Source: Psychroflexus sediminis | Lineage (GTDB): Bacteria > Bacteroidota > Bacteroidia > Flavobacteriales > Flavobacteriaceae | Reading direction: 5' to 3' | NCBI RefSeq assembly: GCF_900099815.1 | Contig: NZ_FNCW01000013.1 | Coordinates: 1-64,000, forward strand | DNA length: 64,000 nt | Shown here: piece after piece, positions 34,239 through 42,921 of the stretch | How the letters are laid out: the number at the start of each line of letters is the position of its first letter | Numbering within the stretch: the stretch's first letter is position 1 | Made by a program: the position numbers and the translations under genes | The notes under the pieces: model-generated | What the model was told of the DNA's origin: nothing | Databases searched by the model: none | What the model saw: the letters and a program-made list of their open reading frames with translations, nothing else

Positions 34239-35879
34239 TTGTGTGCAAAGATACCAACTAAAATTTATTTTCGAAAATTGAACACCCACTCTATTCTTTC
34301 TTTCTTGTTATTGCTGAATCTGCTGGTACTGACTTCATGCTCAGACTCCAAGATAAGCGATCGCGATCACCTGGTTTTCAGGTATAACGAACATGCCAAC
34401 ATCACTTCGCTGGATCCCGCTTTTGCAAAAGATCAACGGAACATCTGGCCAGCTCATCAGCTTTATAATTCTCTGGTGAAACTCGATAAGAAGTTATCCA
34501 TCGAAGGAGATATTGCGCGTAGCTGGACCATTTCTGAAGATGGCCTGACCTATGAATTTGAATTGCGGGATGATGTCTTCTTTCACAAACATCCCATTTT
34601 TGGCAAAGATTCAACGAGACAAGTTCTAGCTTCTGATGTGGAGTACAGTTTAAAACGCCTCACCGACCCTAAAGTGGCTTCGCCCGGCAGCTGGGTGATG
34701 TCTGATGTCAAACGCGTTAAAGCTCTCAGTGATTCTGTAATACAGATTGAACTCCTGCAAAAATTTCCCGCTTTTCTGGGCTTGCTGAGTTCCAAATTTT
34801 GTTCTGTTCTTCCAGTAGAAATGGACAAACTCGATTTTCAAACTTCACCTCTTGGCACCGGGCCTTTTAAATTTAAGCGCTGGGAAACAGGGGAAAAACT
34901 GGTGTTAAGGAAAAACAACTTGTATTTTAAAACCGATGCCGATGGCAATGCCCTGCCCTATCTGGAAGCTGTAGCCATAAGCTTTTTACCCGATAAGCAA
35001 AGTGAATTTTTAGCTTTTGTACAAGGTAAGCTGGACTTTCTTAGCGGTCTGGATCCGTCTTATAAAGATGAACTCATCACTGTAGATGGCGAACTCAATT
35101 CCAAATTTGAAACGGATATCGCTATGGAAAAAAGTCCCTACCTCAATACGGAGTATCTGGGCTTTTACTTAGATTCAGACACTGAAGAAATGAAATCTAA
35201 AGCCTTTCGACGAGCGATCAATTACGCTTTCGATAGAGATAAAATGATAAAATACCTAAGAAATAATATAGGAATTCCTGCCCATAAAGGCTTTATTCCA
35301 GAAGGGCTTTCAGGACGCGCACGTATTCAGGGATTTACCTATGAGCCGGAAAAAGCCAGGAAACTGATTCAGGAATTTAAAGAGGAAACAGGCATACAAG
35401 AGCCAAAACTCATCATCAGTACAAATCCGTCCTATATAGATCTGGTAGAATTTATCCAGAAAGAAGTTCAAAGAATTGGTGTTGAAGTAGAAATTGATGT
35501 CATGCCGCCTTCCACTATTCGTCAAAAGCGTTCTGCAGGACAGCTGGAGACGTTCAGAGCGAGCTGGATTGCCGATTATCCAGATGCGATCAATTATCTG
35601 TCTTTGTTTTACAGTGAGAACTTTTCACCCAATGGTCCTAATTACACGCATTTTAAAAATGAAACTTACGACAGGCTTTATGAAAAAGCCATAAGTATTA
35701 CCAGGGATTCTTTAAGGTATAACTTGTATTCAAAAATGGATTCTTTATTGATTGAGGAGGCACCTGTAATTCCTCTGTATTATGACGAGGTAGTTCGTTT
35801 TAGATCCAAAGCAGTGAAAGGATTGGGCATAAACCCGTTCAATTTATTAGATCTTTCTGAAGTTAAAAAAACCAGGTAG
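34239..35879 (+). CDS. Peptide-type ABC transporter substrate-binding lipoprotein
   Basis: A 546-residue solute-binding protein of the DppA/OppA family (SBP_bac_5). The lipobox is LVLTSCSDS. Features are LDPAFAKDQRNIWPAHQLYNSL, the YEFELRDDVFFHKHP box, TGPFKFKRWETGEKLVLRKN and the C-terminal PDAINYLSLFYSENFSPNG. It uses GTG at 34239; a TTG at 34278 would leave a shorter n-region before the same signal peptide and is an equal candidate. No permease or ATPase is adjacent, so its transporter must be elsewhere or it acts alone. Confidence 0.85.
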   Translation: MCAKIPTKIYFRKLNTHSILSFLLLLNLLVLTSCSDSKISDRDHLVFRYNEHANITSLDPAFAKDQRNIWPAHQLYNSLVKLDKKLSIEGDIARSWTISEDGLTYEFELRDDVFFHKHPIFGKDSTRQVLASDVEYSLKRLTDPKVASPGSWVMSDVKRVKALSDSVIQIELLQKFPAFLGLLSSKFCSVLPVEMDKLDFQTSPLGTGPFKFKRWETGEKLVLRKNNLYFKTDADGNALPYLEAVAISFLPDKQSEFLAFVQGKLDFLSGLDPSYKDELITVDGELNSKFETDIAMEKSPYLNTEYLGFYLDSDTEEMKSKAFRRAINYAFDRDKMIKYLRNNIGIPAHKGFIPEGLSGRARIQGFTYEPEKARKLIQEFKEETGIQEPKLIISTNPSYIDLVEFIQKEVQRIGVEVEIDVMPPSTIRQKRSAGQLETFRASWIADYPDAINYLSLFYSENFSPNGPNYTHFKNETYDRLYEKAISITRDSLRYNLYSKMDSLLIEEAPVIPLYYDEVVRFRSKAVKGLGINPFNLLDLSEVKKTR

Positions 35880-35939
35880 AGCTCTTCTAAATTTAGCTTT
35901 TCTAAGTATTCCTTTTCTATATTTGAAAAAAACCACTTT

Positions 35940-37265
35940 ATGGATATTTCAAGTTTAATCATCATTGGTGTCATAGCTTCAATTTTGGGGTTTGTTATCG
36001 CAAAATTAATAGACCGTTCTTCCATTTTAAAATGGCAAACCACCTCGGCACATTTTGAAAAACTTTATTCCGAATCGCTTCAGCGTCAAGAAAAAGTCAA
36101 AGACGAGTATCTGAAAGTGAGCGAAAAGCTTCAGGCGGAATTGAAATCGGAAGTTAGAGAACGCTATCAAATTCAGAACAGACTCACCCAAAAAGAAACT
36201 GAACTCGAAGGACTGCAAAGGCAATGGGCTGAGCAAAAGGAAGAGATGCAAGCCTTGCAAAAGAAATTTGGGGAAGAGTTTGAAAACTTAGCTCAGCGCA
36301 TTTTGGAGCAGAAATCTGAAAAATTCACCCTGGAAAACAAAAAAAATATCTCCCATATTCTGGAACCTTTGAAGGAAAGACTCCATTCTTTTGAAACCAA
36401 AATTGAAAAAACAAATATCGATTTCCTTAAGGGCCATTCTCGACTGGACGAGCAACTCAAGCATTTGAATGAACAGAATTTGAGAATATCTGAAGAAGCC
36501 AATAACTTGACCAAAGCCTTGAAAGGCGATAACAAAACGCAAGGCAATTGGGGTGAAATGATTCTGGAAAAGGTATTGCAGAAATCAGGCCTGGTTAAAG
36601 GAAGAGAGTATGATATCCAGCAACATTATAAAGATGAAAACGGTGTGAGTAAGCTGCCTGATGTTGTGGTGTATTTGCCCAACGAAAAGCTGATGGTAAT
36701 CGATTCCAAGGTTAGCTTAAAGGCTTATGAAAACTATATCAACACGGAAAGCGAACCTGAAAAACAAACTTACCTGAAAGCTCATGTGAAGTCTCTTGAA
36801 AATCATCTCAAAGGCTTAAAGGAAAAGCGGTATGATTTACTTGGTGGTGAAGCCTCTCCAGATTTTATACTGATGTTTATTCCTGTGGAACCGGCTTTAT
36901 TACTGGCTCAAAGTGAAAATTCCAATTTCTTTTACTCTGCGTTTCAGGATAACATCCTGATGGTAAGCCCTACAACTCTACTTTCTACGCTGAGAACAGT
37001 GGATATGGTGTGGAGTAACGAAAAGCAGCAGCAAAATGCCCTCGAAATTGCGAAACACGCCGGAGATTTGTACGATAAATTCGTGAATTTAATTGAAGGA
37101 CTGGATGCTGTAGGAAACCGGATAGACTCTACAAAAACTACTTTCGATCAAGCCATGAAAAAGCTAACAGGCCAGCAAAATCTCATTAAAGATGTTGAAG
37201 CTCTTAAAAATCTAGGGGTCACTTCCAAAAAAACAATCGATTCTAAATGGATTACAAACAAATAA
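35940..37265 (+). CDS. rmuC: DNA recombination protein RmuC
   Basis: A 441-residue protein of the RmuC family. An N-terminal membrane segment (about 5-24) is followed by a long coiled coil (about 40-200), then a PD-(D/E)XK-like nuclease core: GNWGEMILEKVLQKSGL, VYLPNEKLMVIDSKVSLKAYE and FILMFIPVEPALLLA. It limits inversions at short repeats in E. coli. The length is normal. It is followed by a thioesterase gene with an 11-base gap and is probably co-transcribed. Confidence 0.93.
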   Translation: MDISSLIIIGVIASILGFVIAKLIDRSSILKWQTTSAHFEKLYSESLQRQEKVKDEYLKVSEKLQAELKSEVRERYQIQNRLTQKETELEGLQRQWAEQKEEMQALQKKFGEEFENLAQRILEQKSEKFTLENKKNISHILEPLKERLHSFETKIEKTNIDFLKGHSRLDEQLKHLNEQNLRISEEANNLTKALKGDNKTQGNWGEMILEKVLQKSGLVKGREYDIQQHYKDENGVSKLPDVVVYLPNEKLMVIDSKVSLKAYENYINTESEPEKQTYLKAHVKSLENHLKGLKEKRYDLLGGEASPDFILMFIPVEPALLLAQSENSNFFYSAFQDNILMVSPTTLLSTLRTVDMVWSNEKQQQNALEIAKHAGDLYDKFVNLIEGLDAVGNRIDSTKTTFDQAMKKLTGQQNLIKDVEALKNLGVTSKKTIDSKWITNK

Positions 37266-37276
37266 AACCAAAAACC

Positions 37277-37819
37277 ATGACTAAAAAATTTAAACATAGT
37301 TCAGAATCTGCTGTAATACTCAGTCAACTAATGCTTCCCTCCCATTCCAACTTTGGAGGGAAAATTCATGGAGGCTTTATTCTTTCACTGCTTGATCAGG
37401 TGGCTTTTGCCTGTGCTTCCAAGCATTCAGAGCATTACTGCGTCACCGCAAGTGTGGATAGGGTTGATTTTCTGAATCCTGTAGAGGTTGGAGAACTACT
37501 GACTTTAAAATCTACTGTCAATTATGTAGGAAGAACTTCCATGGTAGTAGGTGTGCGCGTGGAAGCTGAGCATATTCAAGACGGCAGTATAAAACATTGT
37601 AATTCTTCCTATTTTACCATGGTTGCTAAAGATCAAAACGGAAAGTCTATTGAAGTTCCGGGGCTGGAGTTACATTCTGAAGATGATTATAGGCGCTTCA
37701 TCAAAAACATTAAGCGAATGGAAAATAGAACCAAACATGATGAAATTTTCTCAAATTTCACTTTTGACAAACAGGAATTTCAGGAAATTTTGAAAGCGTA
37801 TAATGTGCAAATGAAATAG
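37277..37819 (+). CDS. Acyl-CoA thioesterase, hotdog fold
   Basis: A 180-residue hotdog-fold acyl-CoA hydrolase. The core is LPSHSNFGGKIHGGFILSLLDQVAFACASKHSEHYCVTASVDRVDF; the His-Gly-Gly and Asp stretch is the catalytic helix pattern of the cytosolic (YciA-like/ACOT) group. The open frame extends to 37247 in the rmuC tail, but homologues start at the second ATG (37277). A long perfect inverted repeat (37968-38018) follows after 148 bases. The acyl chain preference is not known. Confidence 0.88.
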   Translation: MTKKFKHSSESAVILSQLMLPSHSNFGGKIHGGFILSLLDQVAFACASKHSEHYCVTASVDRVDFLNPVEVGELLTLKSTVNYVGRTSMVVGVRVEAEHIQDGSIKHCNSSYFTMVAKDQNGKSIEVPGLELHSEDDYRRFIKNIKRMENRTKHDEIFSNFTFDKQEFQEILKAYNVQMK

Positions 37820-37967
37820 TTCTAAAGGTTTTTATTAATTTATATTCATTCTAAATAAATACTTGATATTATTATTTTTTTAAAATAAAAACGCTTTTTT
37901 TTAAGATATAGAATTATTTAACTCAAAAATAATTTCTATTCTGCAAAATCATATTCCACTATATTTA

Positions 37968-38018
37968 TTATTAAACAATAACACCCCCTAAAAATTAGGG
38001 GGTGTTATTGTTTAATAA
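37968..38018. repeat. Perfect 23-bp inverted repeat before glnB
   Basis: The arms 37968-37990 and 37996-38018 are exact complements around a five-base loop AAAAT. The centre is TAACACCCCCTA / TAGGGGGTGTTA. No T run follows. It may terminate the thioesterase transcript or bind a regulator of glnB-amt. It lies about 40 bases before the glnB start. Confidence 0.85.
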
Positions 38019-38058
38019 ATGCTTTATTGTAGTTTAACCCCGTTAAATCAATTTAAAT

Positions 38059-38397
38059 ATGAAAAAAATAGAAGCAGTCATCAGAAAGTCAAAATTTGAT
38101 GATGTCAAAGAAGCCTTACATCAAGTTGAAGTCAATTTTTTCAGTTACTGGGATGTCACAGGAGTCGGTAACGAAAAACAAGGTCATGTTTATCGCGGTA
38201 TTTCTTACAGTACAAGCGATATACAAAGACGGCACTTATCTATTGTGGTCTCAGACGAGTTCATGGACCGAACTGTGGATGCAATTCTTAAAACAGCATA
38301 CACCGGCAATGTTGGAGACGGAAAAATATTTGTTTCTGAGGTACTTCAGGCCTATAGAATCAGAACAAAGGAAAACGGTAAAGAAGGAATAAGATAA
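38059..38397 (+). CDS. glnB: PII nitrogen regulatory protein
   Basis: A 112-residue trimeric signal protein that reports 2-oxoglutarate, ATP and ADP. It begins MKKIEAVIRKSKFDDVKEAL and contains the GDGKIFV box. The T loop region is QGHVYRGISYSTSDIQRRH, with Tyr50 at the position usually modified (Tyr51). It lies 22 bases before amt, the usual GlnK-AmtB pairing, so it probably gates the transporter. It is a GlnK-like member by context. Confidence 0.95.
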   Translation: MKKIEAVIRKSKFDDVKEALHQVEVNFFSYWDVTGVGNEKQGHVYRGISYSTSDIQRRHLSIVVSDEFMDRTVDAILKTAYTGNVGDGKIFVSEVLQAYRIRTKENGKEGIR

Positions 38398-38419
38398 TAA
38401 CGCATTAAAACATTAATCT

Positions 38420-39658
38420 ATGGATTTAGGATTATTTACAGCAAACAACTTGTGGATGATGATTGCTACAGCACTGGTCTTCTTTATGCATACCGGGTTT
38501 GCTTTCTTAGAAATAGGCTTAACAAGACAAAAAAATACGATTAACATATTATTTAAGAACATATTCATCATTACGGGCGGGTTGTTACTTTTTTATGCAT
38601 TTGGATTTAACCTGATGTACCCCGGCTTTGTTGATGGAGATATGGGTATCTTAAAATTTGCAGGTTTCGGTTTAGAGTCTCCAGAAGGAGGGGTCACTGC
38701 AGCATATGCAGATGGCAATTATACCTATTGGACGGATTTTCTGTTTCAGGGCATGTTTGCAGCAACAGCTGCCACCATAGTTTCTGGAGCTGTCGCCGAA
38801 CGCATTAAGATTGGTTCTTTTATGATTTTCACTATCATTTATGTAGGCTTAGTTTACCCTATAGTAGGCTCCTGGAAATGGGGGGGCGGTTTCCTTGATT
38901 CCTGGGGGTTTTATGATTTTGCCGGCTCTACTTTAGTTCACTCTGTTGGCGGTTGGGCTGCCTTGGTTGCTTCGGCCCTTTTAGGGGGTAGAATCGGTAA
39001 ATTCAGCAAGGAAGGTAAACCTAAAGCCATTCCGGGACACAGCATCCCCCTGGCCACAGCTGGGGTTTTAGTGCTTTGGTTAGGCTGGTTTGGTTTCAAC
39101 GGAGGATCTGTTTTATCAGCAGACCCTGGACTTACTTCTTTAGTACTGGTCACTACAAGTCTTGCAGCCGCAGCCGGAGGCTTTGGTGCAATTATATTAT
39201 CGACTATCCTCTATAAAAATTTAGATTTAACCATGTTTTTGAATGGTATTTTGGGTGGGCTTGTCGGCATAACCGCTGGTGCAGACCTGATGTCCCCCAA
39301 TGAGTCTGTCCTTATTGGCTTAATCGCCGGATTAATTGTGGTTTGCGGCGTTGCTCTGATAGATAAACTAAAATTGGATGACCCTGTTGGTGCTATAACC
39401 GTTCATTTAATCTGTGGGGTATGGGGAACTTTAGCCGTCGGCATTTTTGGATCATTAGCTAGTAGCGGCCAGCTACTCAATCAACTATATGGGATATTAA
39501 TAATAGGAGCATTTTGTTCTCTGTCATCTGCTATTATATTAATAATTATCAAATCTACCGTAGGTTTACGTGTATCTAGAGAAGAAGAATTGGAAGGACT
39601 GGATATCCATGAGCATGGCATGGATGCCTATTCAGATTTCAGAATTAATGAAAATTAA
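38420..39658 (+). CDS. amt: Ammonium transporter
   Basis: A 412-residue integral membrane protein with about eleven helices. It begins with a helix MDLGLFTANNLWMMIATALVFF. The pore histidines lie in STLVHSVGGWAAL and VHLICGVWGTL. The N-terminal region lacks a long signal sequence, as in many Bacteroidota Amt proteins. It is paired with glnB upstream in one operon and would be regulated by PII binding. Confidence 0.96.
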   Translation: MDLGLFTANNLWMMIATALVFFMHTGFAFLEIGLTRQKNTINILFKNIFIITGGLLLFYAFGFNLMYPGFVDGDMGILKFAGFGLESPEGGVTAAYADGNYTYWTDFLFQGMFAATAATIVSGAVAERIKIGSFMIFTIIYVGLVYPIVGSWKWGGGFLDSWGFYDFAGSTLVHSVGGWAALVASALLGGRIGKFSKEGKPKAIPGHSIPLATAGVLVLWLGWFGFNGGSVLSADPGLTSLVLVTTSLAAAAGGFGAIILSTILYKNLDLTMFLNGILGGLVGITAGADLMSPNESVLIGLIAGLIVVCGVALIDKLKLDDPVGAITVHLICGVWGTLAVGIFGSLASSGQLLNQLYGILIIGAFCSLSSAIILIIIKSTVGLRVSREEELEGLDIHEHGMDAYSDFRINEN

Positions 39659-39930
39659 AAGATCATAAATGGAGCTTTAAAAAATCTTACTCATACTTTA
39701 AAACTATAGGTAATAAATCTAAAGTACTTTAGGCATCTCGATATTTGACACGAAGCCAAGTTAAACCTAAGTGAACTGATAAAAATTAAGCTGTTCGTTT
39801 AAAAGACAGCTAATTGAATTATATCGTCACCTTAATTAAATCATTGAGAATAAAAGTCTGTTTGTACCTTAATTTAAAGGTCCTGACTTTGAAAGCTACT
39901 GATGTTTATTATAGAACATCATGGCACAAT
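39659..39930. other. Intergenic region, no clear gene
   Basis: A 272-base AT-rich gap between amt and the DUF4294 gene, which converge. Two weak hairpins (39789-39811 and 39901-39920) have 6-bp stems without T runs. No ORF with homology and no RNA structure is recognised. Confidence 0.6.
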
Positions 39931-40659
39931 TCAGCCTTTATATTTATAGTAGTTTCCCGTTGAAGGAGGTAGAAGAGTCGAATCCTTTTGCCACTTAGTC
40001 AATAGTTCTAAATACTTAATGTCAATTTTTGGAGCCTGAGGCTCTAAATCTCCAGATTGAAATTCTCTATGCAAGATATCTTCAATATAGAAGTCTTCCC
40101 TAACTCCTGAAGGATCGTATTTTTCTTTGAGTGAAATGTTGAAAAAATTAGCCGTAGTATTATACCAAAAAGCTCTCCAGCCAGACCTCAGATCTTTAAC
40201 TAATTTGAAAGTAGTCTCCCCTGTTTGTCGATGAATTAACTTTACTAAAATTTGACCTTCAGTTTTGGTTAATTTTTTTAATTCTTCTGTAAACTCCTCT
40301 TCAATATATCTTTGTATAATCAAGGTGTATTTACGCTTATCACTTTTAGATTTTATGTCCTCTAAACGATGATTTAAGGTTTCAAAGCGTTCTGAAGCTA
40401 ATTTAGCATAGGGCCATACTTTTTTGGTTTTTCGCTTGAGTATAAGATAACTTCTGAAATCATCTCTGTTTTTAAATTTCAATTTAGGTAAAATAAAAAC
40501 TTCATCGAGCTTAACTTCGGTAACCCAGGTTGAGTCTTGGCCAATGACCATGTATTTTTTTTGGCCTAAAACAGAATCAGTTAAGATTTCCTTGTTTTTA
40601 TATTCCTGAGCACTTATTGATAAGCTCAAAAGCAAACAAAAATAAGCAATAATTTTCAC
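39931..40659 (-). CDS. Exported DUF4294 family protein
   Basis: A 242-residue protein with a signal peptide (MKIIAYFCLLLSLSISAQ, cut after SAQ). The body has the DUF4294 sequence pattern: DEVFILPKLKFKNRDDFRSYLILKRKTKKVWPYAKLA, LVKLIHRQTGETTF and AFWYNTTANFFNISLKEKYDP. It is probably periplasmic or envelope-associated; the biochemical role is unknown. It converges with amt and diverges from the M42 peptidase gene. Confidence 0.85.
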   Translation of the reverse strand: MKIIAYFCLLLSLSISAQEYKNKEILTDSVLGQKKYMVIGQDSTWVTEVKLDEVFILPKLKFKNRDDFRSYLILKRKTKKVWPYAKLASERFETLNHRLEDIKSKSDKRKYTLIIQRYIEEEFTEELKKLTKTEGQILVKLIHRQTGETTFKLVKDLRSGWRAFWYNTTANFFNISLKEKYDPSGVREDFYIEDILHREFQSGDLEPQAPKIDIKYLELLTKWQKDSTLLPPSTGNYYKYKG

Positions 40660-40765
40660 GTCAATTTAATTTAAATATTCAAAGCTAAAATCATTCCAAA
40701 ATTAAGGTTTCGTTTTCAACTATATCTCAATACTTTACTAAATTAGCATCTTAAAACATGAAGAT

Positions 40766-41836
40766 ATGAATGATAATTCACTGAAATTTTTAGAAAAATA
40801 CTTAAATAACGCTGCTCCGACCGGATATGAATGGGAGGGACAAAAACTGTGGATGGAATATCTAAAACCCTATGTGGATGATTTTATAACAGACACTTAT
40901 GGAACCGCTGTCGGAATCATTAATCCTGATGCTGATTTTAAGGTTGTCATTGAAGGTCATGCCGACGAAATATCATGGTATGTTAATTACATCACGGATG
41001 AAGGATTGATATACGTTATCAGGAATGGAGGAAGCGATCATCAAATTGCGACATCTAAGCGTGTCAATATTCATACTAAAAACGGAATTGTAAAAGGTGT
41101 TTTTGGATGGCCGGCGATTCACACCCGTGACAAGTCAAAAGAGGAAACACCAAAGATTGAAAATATCTGCATCGACGTTGGTTGTACCAACAAAGAAGAA
41201 GTTGAAAAACTTGGCGTGCATGTAGGGTGTGTCATTACTTATCCAGATGAGTTTTTTATTCTTAATAATGATAAATTCGTTTGCCGGGGGTTAGATAACA
41301 GAATGGGCGGCTTTATGATTGCTGAAGTTGCGCGAATGTTAAAAGAAAATAAAGTAGAATTACCTTTTGGTTTATACATCACCAATTCTGTGCAAGAGGA
41401 AATTGGGTTACGCGGAGCAGAAATGATAAGCAATACAATACAACCCAATGTAGCTATTGTGACCGATGTTTGTCACGATACTACCACACCTATGATTGAC
41501 AAAAAGAAAGAAGGCTTAACCAAAATAGGCGCTGGACCTGTTATCAGTTATGCACCTGCAGTTCAAAATAAATTACGCGAGTTGCTCATCGATACAGCCG
41601 AAAAACATAAGATACCATTTCAACGCCTGGCAGCAAGCAGAATGACTGGTACCGATACCGATGCTTTTGCTTATAGCAATGGCGGGGTTGCCTCTGCATT
41701 AATTTCTCTTCCCCTGCGATACATGCACACTACAGTAGAAATGGTACATAAAGACGATGTTGAGAATGTCATTAAACTGATTTACAACTCTTTATTAGAG
41801 ATAAAAAACGGGGATAAATTTAGTTATTTCGAATAA
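40766..41836 (+). CDS. M42 family metallopeptidase
   Basis: A 356-residue cocatalytic zinc aminopeptidase (glutamyl/endoglucanase M42 group). Metal ligands are seen in EGHADEISW, RGLDNRMGG, VQEEIGLRG (general base Glu pair), VTDVCHD, and RYMHTTVE. There is no signal peptide, so it acts in the cytosol. The length is normal. A strong terminator follows. Confidence 0.93.
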   Translation: MNDNSLKFLEKYLNNAAPTGYEWEGQKLWMEYLKPYVDDFITDTYGTAVGIINPDADFKVVIEGHADEISWYVNYITDEGLIYVIRNGGSDHQIATSKRVNIHTKNGIVKGVFGWPAIHTRDKSKEETPKIENICIDVGCTNKEEVEKLGVHVGCVITYPDEFFILNNDKFVCRGLDNRMGGFMIAEVARMLKENKVELPFGLYITNSVQEEIGLRGAEMISNTIQPNVAIVTDVCHDTTTPMIDKKKEGLTKIGAGPVISYAPAVQNKLRELLIDTAEKHKIPFQRLAASRMTGTDTDAFAYSNGGVASALISLPLRYMHTTVEMVHKDDVENVIKLIYNSLLEIKNGDKFSYFE

Positions 41837-41857
41837 ATTTTGAATATTTCTATCAAG

Positions 41858-41884
41858 CAAAACGGCCCCTATGAGGCCGTTTTG
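41858..41884. terminator. Bidirectional terminator between M42 and SMP-30 genes
   Basis: CAAAACGGCC at 41858-41867 pairs with GGCCGTTTTG at 41875-41884 around seven bases. It can serve both convergent genes. Confidence 0.88.
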
Positions 41885-41910
41885 TTTGAATTTAGAATAA
41901 ACTCATTATA

Positions 41911-42789
41911 TTAATTCTTAACCTCGAGTCGATATACTTTGTCTGAAGCAGTTATGAATAAGGTTTTACCAACTTTGCTGCCCCACGCCAGATTGGTGAT
42001 TTGCTCGTCAAACTTTAAATGATCCATTTGCTGTCCTGATTCATTAAATACGCTTAGACCATTAGGTCCGGTGGTATAAAGACGGTTTGCCTGATCCATA
42101 ATCATACCATCCGCCCCGCCTAACTGAGTAGGTTTACCAATATTGGTGAAAAATGCTTTAGAAACGACTTCTCCCTCTTCATCGAGATTGAACTTTATAA
42201 TGTCACCTGTTTCAGAGTCGGCTGCAAATAGCAAACTTTCATCAACTGACAAGGCGATACCATTGGGCAGTTTGAATTCGTCGTAAATTAGTTTTAAACT
42301 GTCATTTTTAAATTGGTAAACACCAGAAAATTCCAGTTCAGGCTCACCCCGAACTCCAAAAGTTGGATCGGTGAAATAAATAACACCAGACGATGTGATA
42401 GCTAAGTCATTTGGACTGTTTAATTTTTTTCCTTTATAGGCTGCAGCTAAAGTAATGACACTTTTATCTGAATTTATCCGACTGATTTTTCCGGAATGTT
42501 GCGCGATAATAATATCCCCGTTTGGCATTTCATCTATGCCGTTTGAGCGACCAGAGGGCTCTAGCCAAACCTCGACCGTGTCTTTATCAGCTTTCCATAT
42601 ATAAATTTTACTGGCTGGGATATCACTAAAAATCAAACCTTCGTTATCAAGCCAGTGAGGTCCTTCCGTAAACTGAAATCCACTTGCTATGACTTCAGGT
42701 TCTCCAAATAAATTTTTCTCTCCCGTTTGACAGGAAACAAATAAAGTGACAGCACTAAGGACGAAACACAACTTAAGAGATATTTTCAT
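41911..42789 (-). CDS. SMP-30/gluconolactonase-like lipoprotein
   Basis: A 292-residue six-bladed propeller lipoprotein. The lipobox is LFVSCQTG. SMP-30/LRE features are QFTEGPHWLDNEGLIFSDIPASKIYIW, the N-D pair in SPNDLAIT and FTDPTFGV, and LGGADGMIMDQANRLYTTGPNG. It is expected to be a lactonase, substrate unproven. The open frame extends to 42870, but the signal peptide sets the start at ATG 42789. Confidence 0.87.
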   Translation of the reverse strand: MKISLKLCFVLSAVTLFVSCQTGEKNLFGEPEVIASGFQFTEGPHWLDNEGLIFSDIPASKIYIWKADKDTVEVWLEPSGRSNGIDEMPNGDIIIAQHSGKISRINSDKSVITLAAAYKGKKLNSPNDLAITSSGVIYFTDPTFGVRGEPELEFSGVYQFKNDSLKLIYDEFKLPNGIALSVDESLLFAADSETGDIIKFNLDEEGEVVSKAFFTNIGKPTQLGGADGMIMDQANRLYTTGPNGLSVFNESGQQMDHLKFDEQITNLAWGSKVGKTLFITASDKVYRLEVKN

Positions 42790-42921
42790 GTTTTGAATAT
42801 TTTTACAACGTTGATAAAGTTTAGACTTAATTTTTGAACCCATTACAATGTTTATCCAAGCTGAAATCAAGGTCTTAAGTAAACAGCTTAGTTTTGTTGA
42901 GATAGGCTTTACTTATTCCAT

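Noticed and set aside
36288-36547. Long antisense frames inside rmuC
   Set aside because: They arise opposite the low-complexity coiled coil, with Phe-rich translations typical of the reverse of Lys/Glu codons.
39789-39920. Hairpins in the amt-DUF4294 gap as terminators or a small RNA
   Set aside because: Stems are 6 bp with no T run, and no promoter is evident nearby.
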